Below are positions 10,729 through 21,800 of a stretch of 64,000 bases of DNA, piece after piece. Both the position numbers and the translations under genes were made by a program. Under the pieces are notes generated by a model. It had not been told where the DNA came from. It saw nothing but the letters and a program-made list of their open reading frames with translations, and did not search any database. Source of the DNA: Daucus carota subsp. sativus. Taxonomy: Eukaryota > Streptophyta > Magnoliopsida > Apiales > Apiaceae. The stretch spans positions 35,549,606 to 35,613,605 of the forward strand of contig NC_030387.2 in the NCBI RefSeq assembly GCF_001625215.2, read 5' to 3'. How positions within the stretch are numbered: position 1 is the stretch's first letter; each line of letters starts with the position of its first letter.

Positions 10729-13700
10729 ATGGCCGCCAGGTCAGCCACTCTTCAATTCCTCTAGTTTCCAAGCTTTTCATTTTAAAATTTTCGAGTTTTT
10801 CAATTTGAATTAACTGTTTGAGCTTCGTATGCTTTCAATTTTAGCGACGCTGATGTGGAGACTGGCGGTTGCAATTATGCCGAGATCATCGTGATTCGTC
10901 ACGGCGAGACGGAGTGGAATGCTGATGGCAGGATTCAGGTTTTTATATCTCCTGAATTGCGATTATTACTAGGTTATATACTAGTTACTCGATTAGCATT
11001 GCGACTCTCGTAAATTAGTGTTTATATAAGTATCATCAATTACATTGCCACAAATTACAATTGGTGTATGCAGCAAGTAAAACTCATGGATTTCGATTAG
11101 TAGATTCAGTCTTATGTTTGTCAATATGAGTTTGTAGGATGACTTTCATACTCATTTTTGTTTTTTGTCAGGGGCATCTTGATGTTAACCTAAATGAGGT
11201 TGGAAGACAACAAGCAGATACGGTGAGTTGTGCGACTGTTATGTGCTTCCTCTGTCCCTCGAGGTTGTTTACGTATGGGACAGATGGTTTGACACGTATT
11301 TTAAGGCTTTTATAAAATATAGTTTCATAAATTATTTTAATTTTTTTGTGAATAAAAGTTTAACGGTTAAATTTTTATTCAAAAATAAATAAATTAAGAT
11401 TAAGTTACGGCACTATATTTTATGTACACCTTAGCGTGCGTGCCAAGCATTAAAAAAAATATAGAGAGAAATGAGTGGGATATAGGGAGTATCTTTTGTT
11501 TACTAATTATTTTTGTTATTATTTTTTATAAAATGTTTTATGTTGTGTTGTAAAGGTGGCTGCAAGACTATCCAGGGAACCTAAAATTTCTGCAGTCTAC
11601 TCCTCGGACTTGAGTAGAGCTCATGAGACAGCAGAGATAATTGCAAGGAATTGTGGTGGACTTGAGGTATGTGACAAAAATTAATTTTCTATATATTGGC
11701 TTTCATATAGAGACATAATTGTATACACAAAACTTGGAGACACCAGATGAAGAACCATATATGACATAAAACTCATGGTTATGTCTGAAAGATTTAACTT
11801 TACTCTTAAATGCGCAATTTACATTTCAGCGTAACAATGTATATATGTGTCAAAAAGCTAATGTGAAAGAAGGGGTTTTGATGATTCAACTGCATAGAGA
11901 ATAGTCTAAATCATATGTTGATCTTTTGTGCTGCTTCTGTTCAAACGTGTTCGTAAATTTGTGGAGAGAGCCAGAGAGGCGTCTCAAACTGTTCAAATTG
12001 ACGACTCATTTGGAACTGGAATGCACTAATGTTCTAAAATACAGTTGCTTACTTGTGACCATACAGAGAATATAGGAATCAGGTAGTGATGAGGAACAGA
12101 AGGAAGCTACTGATAACATAGTTGTCTGGTTAGAATCAGAACGTTAGAGTTTGAACAAACAACTTGTCCCAAATATGCTTTTAATTTTCGAAGATGTATT
12201 CAGCTTGTGAGCTGGGAATTTAGATATGGACTTTTATATGAGCTGGGATCACCTTACTAGGAACCAATATTATGTAGTCCCTGCATTTACAAGTAAGAAA
12301 ACTTTTCAGAATAGTAAGAATAACTTATATATTAGAGAAATTCTATTTTTTGGTTTCCATTTTGAGATTTTGGAGTCATTCTAGCCTCAGCTCTGCAGCG
12401 CTCTTCTTTTTGGTAAATTTTTTTATTATGTCCCCCCATTTCCTCATTGCTGCTCTACCTGCCATCTTTGACCCTTAGAGTGATTCAGTCGATACATAGG
12501 TGCACTTATCCTTATGCTCTTAGATAGTACTTCGGATTTTTTTCTTGACATCGTGTGTGCATGAGTTTTATAATCAACCTTGTGGGGGCAAGAACCTGAT
12601 AATTGTTTGTGATATAAATTGTTGACATGATTTACTATTGAATTATAAAATATAGCTCCCAAGTTTTACGCATTGTTTCAGGTTGTTAAAGATCGTGACC
12701 TTCGAGAAAGAAATTTAGGAGCCCTTCAAGGTCTTGTATATCATGAAATAGCGAAGATCAACCCAGAGGCACATAAAGCTTTTGTGTCTCATAGTAAAGA
12801 TCAAGAGATTCCAGTATGTACTTGTGAAATTACCAGAGTTAATTAATAAAGTTTTTTTTGCTTTTTATTCATATTTCCAGGCTTTGTGTTAAAATTATGC
12901 ATTTAAGTGTTTCCTTAGAATTGACCAGATTTTGTTTTTGTGGCCCAATTCTGGTAATTGTTTTTGCATTTAGGAAAGAACCTTTTATCTCTCTGACTCC
13001 GACAATATAGTAATTTTAATTATCCCGCCACCTAATAAATTCCCGATCATCCCTTGCCCTGAGCAAAGGCTATCTAGCATTATCTGAATTTTTACCGTAG
13101 GCTTAGAGTTGACTGCACATGATTTATTTTGTAAGCTCTTAACAGTAACTCACAGGACATTTTGAAAATGTTATAATAATACACACTAATATCTGTAAAA
13201 ATAAAAGAAAAGAACTTTTATGCATGAAAAGCTACATTTAAGTCAAAAACTCTGTAACTGCTTATGTGTAAGCTATGTTACTCTGACTCGGGTACGAAGT
13301 TCGAACACGACACATATCCTAGTGCTGGACTTTAAAAATCTTAAAATTGGGGACATCGTAACACTGTCCTATTTTTTGGACATGGGTACGAGGACATGGC
13401 GTATCACATTAATAAACATGCATGGTAAATAGATACCTTAACAAAAAGTAATTGTCAAGTTATAATATAACACAAATTTGCAGGATATATTGCAAATTAG
13501 GCATTTTGCTAATTTCTTTTTTGATTTATTTTTTTTGGTTTGTATTGTATATTCAACTTAAATGTGATCTTTTAGTTGGTCAAAGTGTCCACATTTTAGT
13601 CAAAGGATCTGACACGGAATAAGTGTCGTATTCTGAGTGTTCAAGTGTCGGGCACGGTCACACGGGTACCCAAACAGAAGAGTTAGAGTAACATAGTGTG

Positions 13701-15251
13701 GAAGTGGTATAACTATAAATGTGATCCGTTAACTACTTAAATTCAAGTCTCCCGAATCTTATAAGAGCCACTCAGCCACATGTGATTATAACTTGACACC
13801 TTATAAAGGTAACTGAAATTTTAATATTAAGCAAGTCATATAGCAGTGAGAGGTGTAGGTGTAAGATATTGAGCCTGTTTGATTCTGATAAAAGTTGGGG
13901 CTTAAAGCTGTTTCTGACTTTAAGCTGAAAAATGTCTGCTTGTGTAATAAGTCAGAAGCCAGCTTAAAGTCAGGAATGAGCCAGCACTTATGGGCAGAAG
14001 TTGGTTTGGTGTACTTTTTCCAGTGACTTTAATTTTTTTGAACTTTATTTTTTGATAAAAATTAACCATAAGTAATAAATTATCCATAAATCACTTTTAT
14101 TTTTATTATTATGATTTTAATAATCCATAAGTCAATCATAAATCAAAATTACCCAAACAGATATTTTAAGCTCCCATCTTATCGAATAAGTCACGTTAAG
14201 TCATAAGTTATAAGCTCAGCCAAACGGGCTCATTGTGTCTTTGGATAGTTATAAATCTTAAGCCTATGAACCCAGCTTGTTTACTATTCTGACCTGAGAT
14301 TGGGTTACAGCATGTATTAGTTAACCCTACGCAGCTTCTTTTTTATTTTACGAAACCTCGAAAAGACAAAAATTATTGCTTACCTATATTATGAGTATTT
14401 TCGGCTTTTCGCTTCTAACCAATTTTTTTTAAGGTACTTTTAAATAAGTCAGTTTTACATTTGCAGCCATAAGCTTTGCGAGAATGAATCTCTCTGCTAT
14501 GACATCTTTTTCTTCCCTTCTGCAGACATGGTAGAGTCATGTATATGTAAGCAGTCTATTGTGTTGGCTTGAACTTGAACTACATTGGAGTTCTAAGTCG
14601 CCTTTTTACTCTCTTTTGTACACAGGGTGGCGGGGAAAGTCTCAATCAACTTTATCGACGTGCTACGTCTTGTCTGCAGAAGATTGGAGAAAAACACAAA
14701 GGTATAGGTGGATTGATAGTAACACACTCACAGTAGTAAAGTAATACTCCCTCCATCCCAAATTAGATGACCTCGTTGACTTTGGGCACACAATTTAAGG
14801 TTCATTGACCTCATAGCTACATGACTTTATTTTAAAATTTTATTTTTGCAAATAAAAATTAATATATGAAATTTTCATTTACAAAAGAAAAATCAAAAAA
14901 ATGAAATTCGGAACTAGACGGTCAATGCACCTAAAGTTACGGGCCCCAAAGTCAACTAGCTCATCTAATTTGGGATGGAGGTAGTAGTATGTTTGTGTTT
15001 TATGATGCATTACCACTATTACTCTTGCAGGGGAGCGAGTTGTTGTAGTCACTCATGGCGGTTTTATTAGAGCACTTCACAGGCGAGCCACAACACATCA
15101 CCGAGTGGGGAAGGTATTGAATACATCTGTCAATGTGTTTCACCTTTCTGATGGGGGTAAATGGAGCATTAAAACCTGGGGTGATGTTAGTCATTTAAGT
15201 GAAACAGGATTTCTGAAATCCGGCTTCGGCGGTGATAGTAATTCTGGGTAG
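10729..15251 (+). CDS. Phosphoglycerate-mutase-like (histidine phosphatase superfamily) protein, 231 aa
   Basis: Seven exons (10729-10739, 10845-10938, 11172-11222, 11556-11666, 12682-12813, 14626-14701, 15031-15251) join in frame to a TAG stop (696 nt). The first coding exon is only 11 nt (MAA plus two bases of the Ser codon), followed by SDADVETGGCNYAEIIVIRHGETEWN. The product belongs to the cofactor-type phosphoglycerate mutase / histidine phosphatase superfamily. The phospho-acceptor His23 is in RHGE, the motif YSSDLSRAHETA lies in exon 4, and the second catalytic His167 is in VVTHGG. Size matches the short plant 'phosphoglycerate mutase-like 4' proteins. Whether it is a glycolytic mutase or a phosphatase with another substrate cannot be told from sequence. 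No transit peptide is apparent. Three MITEs sit in its introns. Confidence 0.93.
11247..11490. mobile_element. Stowaway-like MITE in an intron of the mutase-like gene
   Basis: The left end reads TTCCTCTGTCCCTCGAGG and the right end GAGTGGGATATAGGGAGTA. These are degenerate inverted CTCCCTCTGTCCC-type termini with an internal AT-rich fold. It resembles the element in the patatin intron. Confidence 0.5.
13871..14231. mobile_element. MITE in the intron between exons 5 and 6, 361 bp
   Basis: The termini GAGCCTGTTTGATT and (complementary) GAGCCCGTTTGGCT are flanked by ATT on both sides (13868-13870 and 14232-14234). The interior repeats AAGTCAGAAG/CATAAGT-type motifs in both orientations. The 3-bp duplication suggests a Harbinger-like mechanism, but ATT is not the usual TWA, so the superfamily is tentative. 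An eroded relative lies at 17878-18105. Confidence 0.6.
14747..14981. mobile_element. Stowaway-like MITE in the last intron, 235 bp
   Basis: Terminal repeats beginning CTCCCTCCATCCCAAATTAG and (complementary) CTACCTCCATCCCAAATTAG are flanked by TA. Sequence and length match the element at 5699-5934, so the two are members of one family. Confidence 0.85.
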
Positions 15252-17132
15252 CTTCCCCATATTAGTATACAGTGGGGAATTCAATTTGAAGCCTCATCAG
15301 AAGATTTTTGCTGAGGCATACAAATTGATACAGCATAATTTATGCTGTGCATTTTGATCTTAGATTTTACAGAATGACGAACATTATACTTGAATCTTGA
15401 TCGATGCAAGTCCCTCAGATATAAAAATCATACATATATTATCTAGGTACTGGTACCCCAATGTTATTTTAAAGGCTCTTGGGATTACAAGATATACTTC
15501 TTCTTTTTTCTCAAAACGGGGTTGAAGATATTATTTCTGTTGCATGACCATGTGCAAACAGCACAGACTTGTCAATTGGCATTTATTTATCTAGACCCAG
15601 TACATGCTCATTGTTTATCTTGTTTTCTGAAATAATCAATACCTGTGGAAGTTGGGTGTTTTGACCAACTGCTGGCTTGTCACATGCTTCGATATTACGT
15701 CAATGTTTCTAAAAATACTCCTATGTCACTATAATATAAACTCTTGAACACTAAGATTACTGCAATTGATTGTGCCAGCACTCCTTGCTTCAACTGGTGG
15801 TGTATGTATACATATTTTTTGTTTTTGTTACTTTAGTTTTGGTCTTTCTAAGCAAAGTCTTCCCTAGTTCAATGTTTGTTGATTGGAATGCTTATGAATG
15901 AATATGTGGTCCTTGTTAGAATAGCTGTTATCCTGTTGTCAATCACCATGTTACATTATTCGACTCGATCTTGTGAATCAAAATGTCGGCTTTGCCTGCT
16001 ACAGATCATCATCAGTATTACGTTTTCTGCATTTGCTCGGAAACCATGGTTCCTAAAGTTTTATTGCATTCCGAGATGGCCTGTGCGGCTGCAGAAACCC
16101 ACTTGTGAACACAACTTCGTTTGAAAATAAGTAACATGGACCCTTGAATTCAAACCTTTGCAAAATCGCACCTGTTTTTGTAAAAATTGTAACCTTTGCA
16201 CAATTGCGCCAATTTTCATATAAACCGGTACCAGAAAAGAAGTCGGCAAAAAAAAAAAATAAAAAATTCACATGTCTGTGTATATTAATATCATTTGAGG
16301 GGAAGACTGGGATATACAAGTAGGGACGTGAGAACTGATTTTTCATGAATATGCAATGTACATAACAACTTGTGGGATAGAGATATATTCGTACTTGGAC
16401 CAGGAAACTGCAACGATGAACTTTTTATTCCACTTTCTTTTTGTTCATAATCACAGGTGACGTGATTTTCATAATTCCGAAAAATCATATTCTCTATCAT
16501 CATTATTTATGAAATTTTGGATTATTTTTAGCTACCGGTCTTGTATGATTAGAGATGTTTCAGAGAAGAAGTGTGTAATTAGATTAATATTTTTTTGCTA
16601 TCGAGACAACTTTTTATTAAAGATTTTGAAGAATATATATGTTCTTCGAGCAGGCATCACAAAATATAATCTTATCTGCTTACGGTATATACATAATCTC
16701 CGAGATATTCAATAAAATAGTAGTATACATATAAATTTTCCTTAAGCTAATTGCTTCACGTCTATTGGTTGAAAATATTATTATAAGTTTGTTTTTTTGC
16801 AATTGTTATAAGAATCATATAAAATAAAGGGTAATAAAATGTGACAGCTAATGCTCATTATAGCAATTACTGAGAGTGAAGAATTTTCCAAAGTTCCTTA
16901 ACCCACGCTTTCACCTTTCTAAAGTGGGGGATTCATGATTTATGAGGATTTGGTGAGATAGCAATTGATTTAAGATGGTTCCACAAATGTGATGAGCATC
17001 GAGCATTTGAGCTTTCTTTTTGGTTGGGATAGGACCTGATTCATCCAATTTGTGTCACTTTTAATATCGAATTAATAGACTTTCACATCGAAATTAAATG
17101 ACCATTTAAGAAATTGAAAACATATTTAAGAA
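15252..17132. other. 3' flank of the mutase-like gene and AT-rich spacer
   Basis: The first several hundred bases should include the 3' UTR. Short open frames around 15.9-16.7 kb show no family signature and are judged random. No repeat with clear ends was seen before the foldback at 17133. Confidence 0.4.
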
Positions 17133-17722
17133 GGGATAATTAATTTATACATCCTTAAACTTTGGCTCATTTTTGATTCGCGTCCTTGAACTAAGTTTGT
17201 CAATTTATGCATCCTCAAACTTTGTAAATTTCCAATTCAGGTCTCTCCGTCAGTTTTTGACTAACAGAAGTTAGTAATTAGGGTTTTGAATTTGGGGGTT
17301 TTTGACTCGTTAATGGATTGTTGAAATTGATGGTATGGGAAGTTTCGGGAGGTCAAACCGAAGAGATTCATGTAGGTTTCAATGGCGGAGGATTGCCGGA
17401 ATGATGGCCGGAATCAATGGCCATTTTCCGGCCGGCGGAGACATTGCCACCATTCCGGCAATCCTCCATCATTGAAACCTACATTAATCTGTTCAGTTTG
17501 ACCTCCCGAAACTTCCCATACCATCAATTTCATCAATCCATGAACAAATCAAAAACCCTCAAATTGAAAACCCTAATTGACTAACTTCCGTTAGTCAAAA
17601 ACTGACGGAAGGACCTGAATTGGAAATTTACAAAGTTTGAGGATGCATAAATTGACAAACTTAGTTCAAGGACGCGAATCAAAAATGGGCCAAAGTTCAA
17701 GGACGTATAAATTAATTATCCC
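17133..17722. mobile_element. Mutator-like foldback MITE, 590 bp
   Basis: Very long inverted repeats occupy almost the whole element. They start GGGATAATTAATTTATAC on both strands and run to a small centre with CCGGCCGGCGG-like sequence around 17430. It is flanked by a perfect 10-bp direct repeat TATTTAAGAA (17123-17132 and 17723-17732). A 9-10 bp duplication with long terminal repeats is typical of Mutator-like elements. There is no transposase. The arms are about 90% or more identical by eye, implying a fairly young insertion. Confidence 0.85.
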
Positions 17723-17877
17723 TATTTAAGAATGAAGTAATGATGGGTCTCAAAACATATCTAAATTTTTCTCAAATTACACTCCACAAGATTTAATTCA
17801 GAGAGTTAGAACATTCCTCCACGTTAAAGATGGAGTAGTTAACTTATATAATATAGAGCTCATTGAGCTTAAAATGT

Positions 17878-18105
17878 CTGTTTAGATAATTTTGACTTGT
17901 TAATGAAATGTTATTAAAAATATAAAAATAAAAATAAAATTGATTTATGGATAAATTATGATTTGAGGGTAATTTTTATCGAAAAAATTAAGCCACCGAA
18001 AAAAGTACATCAAACTAACTCCTTGTTTTAAGTCAGTTTAGATTTTGTCTTATTTCTGGCTTTAAGCCGACTTCTGACTTATCACACAAACAGACATTTT
18101 ACAGA
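17878..18105. mobile_element. Eroded MITE fragment related to 13871-14231
   Basis: It shares, in the opposite orientation, motifs such as AAAATGTCTG, TTATGGATAAATTATG, GTACATCAAAC and GGCTTTAAGC with the intronic MITE at 13871-14231. The ends are not clear. Confidence 0.45.
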
Positions 18106-18858
18106 TATTCTTTCAAGTTAATCAGATTTTATATAATCAATATACTGTATCAATTTAACTGACCCTTAAATGTTGCTATTATATATGCAAGAGATATTTA
18201 ATATTTATTAGTTATATGTGTTATATTTTTTTTCCAAATATATGACATTATTCCTAAGAATGAGGGCATAACAGTCTTTGAAAATAGGAAATTGACTTAA
18301 AAATAAAATAAAATAAATAAATCCAACTCATTACTCGAAATTAATGAATCCGACAACTCTATTTTAAATTGCCACACATGAATTGATTCATATTTACATC
18401 TAACTTTTTTATGGAAAAATTCACAATTATTTCAAACTTCTCATATTTAGAATGGAGTATATAAGGATGAAGGCATGTAGCTAATATTTATTTGAGTAGT
18501 GTTTCATATTTCGTTTTTGATATGTCATTTAAAAAATAATTAAACCTATCCAAGTAATTTGTATTTTAAGTAAAAAATAATAACTACAATGTATTTTACA
18601 CTTACACAGATCCCCAGTTATCCGTTCACTCCCCCTGCAGCTGTAAAAGTGTGTCACACATTACACACTCACAATATTCAAATTCAAGCAAGCCCTACAC
18701 AAATGTTGAATCAAACACAACCATTCCCAATTCAAATCCCTCCCCTTCTCAAACACTCGTAATCAATCTCTCCCTCTCATAAAACTAAAACAAATTTAAT
18801 TGAATTCTCACAGGGGAGGTTAAATACTAAATGACTGCTTAAACAAACCCTAACCAAC
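18106..18858 (+). promoter_or_regulatory. Upstream region of CRK-A
   Basis: An AT-rich stretch passes into a C- and A-rich leader (about 18600-18858) that looks like the 5' UTR, with several CTCTCC/CCTCCC pyrimidine runs. No convincing TATA box or other named element was identified. Confidence 0.4.
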
Positions 18859-21800
18859 ATGGGGATTTGTGTTTCCAAACCCTCCCCTGAACCTGATTTA
18901 CACAATCACCACACCTCTATTCCAGTCAAACACACCTCTATTCCGGTCAACGACACCTCTATACCGCCCCAGGATAACTCTATTCCACCCAAGGATATTG
19001 CTATTCCAGCTCAGGATAATAACAAACCGCCTGGTAAGAAATCTCCGTTTTTACCGTTTTACAGTCCCAGTCCAGCGCATTTTCTGTTCTCGAAGAAGTC
19101 GCCGGCGGTTGGATCTCCGGCGGCCGGAAGCTCCAATTCGACGCCGAAGCGGCTGTTTCCGTTCCCGCCGCCGTCTCCGGCGAAGCACATTAAGGCTGCT
19201 TGGGCGAGGCGGCATGGCTCGGTGAAGCCTAATGAGGCGGCGATACCGGAGAACAATGAGGTGGATGGCGGTGCCGGATTGGATAAGAGTTTCGGGTTTT
19301 CGAAGAAGTTTGGGAGTAAGTTTGAGGTTGGGGAGGAAGTTGGGAGAGGGCATTTTGGGTATACTTGTAGAGCTAAGTTTAAGAAAGGGGAGTTTAAGGG
19401 GCAGGATGTCGCTGTTAAGGTCATCCCGAAAGCAAAGGTAATGAAATTTGAATTGTGATTGTTGCGGAATTTAGATTATGATTGTGTGTAATTTGCGTAA
19501 TTATTTTATTGTCTAACTGAAGGTTTGGTGAGAACAGATCTGTTTGTTTAGTGCAGTTAAATTTAGTTAGAAGGCAGTGGTGTTTGTGCTGTTTGTGTAT
19601 TAGGTTGTTAGGTTTGACTAACTTAAAACAGAATCTGTTAGTAAGGTTTGTGAAAGTAGAGCACCTCATCCTTTTTTATAGTTAGCTGTGGAGACAAATC
19701 TTAATAGTTTGTGTAAGTGATGTTAAATCGTGTTCATGGTCGTTTACCTCTGCGCATAGATCCCAGTCCTCTTGTGTATCTGAGGTTGCAGTAGAAGTGT
19801 CTTCATCTATATTGCTATATGTCATCATTTACGGTCAGTTGTTTTAAAGGATAACTGAAGACATTTACCATACACGGGGAGAGGCTGTGTTTGCCAAATT
19901 AATCAAAGTGTCTTCATCTTTGCCTAACTAAATTTAATGATTTAGTCAAAGAATAGCTGAAGAAAGTCACTTTGCAGAGCGGTAGTCTGTGTATGTTTTA
20001 GCTATCAAGTCGCATCATATGAGTTCAGATAACTTGTTATCAGTTTCTCGTGGTTCCAACATTTGTATGGCATCAGTTACGGACAGCGTAAGAAGCCAGC
20101 ACCCCCTTGTCCCACCTTGAAATAAATTAGTAGATATGTTATATAGTTATACCAGTGTTATTATAATGTTCAGTTTGCCTGTTAGATTTGGTGGATGTGT
20201 GTGTTATTAGGTCATTTGTTAGTGTAGATGTGTGCTGCTTCATGATAATAAATTAATATTTTTTTTATATTGGAGAAAAGGAGAAGGCATAACTTATAAT
20301 TTGACATGCCTCCTATATTTATCATTTATATGTACCAAAATGACATATTTATGATTTATAAACTGTGCTCGATTCCCTCCATCACATTATACAAGTCTCT
20401 TTTGAAGAATTTTTTCCCCCTCAATACTTGTCCATATCAAGTTTCAATACAATTTTAATGATTAATTCCCTTTACTTTTCTCTTATTTGCTTATTCCCAA
20501 GAATAAATATGGACTTTATTCACATAATTCAAATTTTGTATTGAAATTAGTTATTTACTCATTAAATTAAATCAAGGTAATTAACGTGGCTAAAGATGAA
20601 AATTATGTTTGAAATTGAAGTTTCTTAAGCTGTGTAATTTCAAAAGGGGCTTGTATTATGGTGTGGACTGTGGAGGGAGTATTTATTTTATGGAGTATAT
20701 ATTGTTTACTTTGAAAACATTTTATTTCCTAGGGACTAACATATGCAGAATTTCAGAATCTGATTTTCTTGCCGTTTGTTTGACTTCTGGAAAACATTTT
20801 CCGCAAGGTAAATAAATGCCATAAAATTTGGTGGAAAATGTTTTCTGGCAAGCAAACGGAGCCTTAATAACTGAAACAGGTAATGTGGGCTGACTTCCCA
20901 GTTTCATGCGGTCATGCCTACACTTGGTGTTCTTGGCACTTAAATGGTGAAAGTGAAAACTCGGTTCATCTGTATTGTACGTGTCAAGAATCTAATCAAC
21001 AGCTAAAAAATTGGGGAGAGTGAAAAACCATCACATCATATCATATTAAGGCCCCATATCGTGTACAGATCCTGCATTTGTTACATACCTAACCATTGGT
21101 TGTGGAGCAGTTGATATGTTGTTTGACATTTATCCGCTGTGTACCTCAAACTGCAGTGTATATGTTAAATATTTTTTGGGAAAGCCACCAGAATGTGCGT
21201 TGAGTAATGTGAATTTATGGATCAATCTGAAGTTGATATATGTATTTATTGGGAAAATAGATTTAATAAATTGAACTTAAGTAGAGCTTAAATGACAGGT
21301 TTGAAGCCTTGACTAGTAGCTTGATTCTGCCAGATGTGAATTCTTAACCTAAAATATATATAAGGATAACAATGAATTTATCTTTTCCTAGGATTGAGTT
21401 GTTGTATCTCGTAACATCTTTATGGTCATTGTGAAATAGCTGCAAAATATTTATTTAATTTATGGGATGATTATATAATACTTTTATGGTTATCATTTTG
21501 CTTCTTGGTCGAATAGTATGTAAAATCGTCTGACACGGGAAAATGTTTATTTGTATCTTTAATAATGACAGTGCCAATTAAATCGTCTTACATAGCCTCA
21601 ATTATTGTATCTCAATTTTGGCAGCATTTTTCTTGATACTTGTTGAATTGTTCTGTTTAATTGATTTTTCTCCTCCAGATGACCACGGCCATAGCCATTG
21701 AAGATGTCAGAAGGGAAGTGAAAATTTTAAGAGCTTTGACAGGACATAACAATCTTGTACAGTTTTATGATGCATACGAAGATCATACTAATGTCTATGT

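Noticed and set aside
15876-16715. Several short frames downstream of the mutase-like gene
   Set aside because: No conserved motif and inconsistent strand; probably UTR and spacer.
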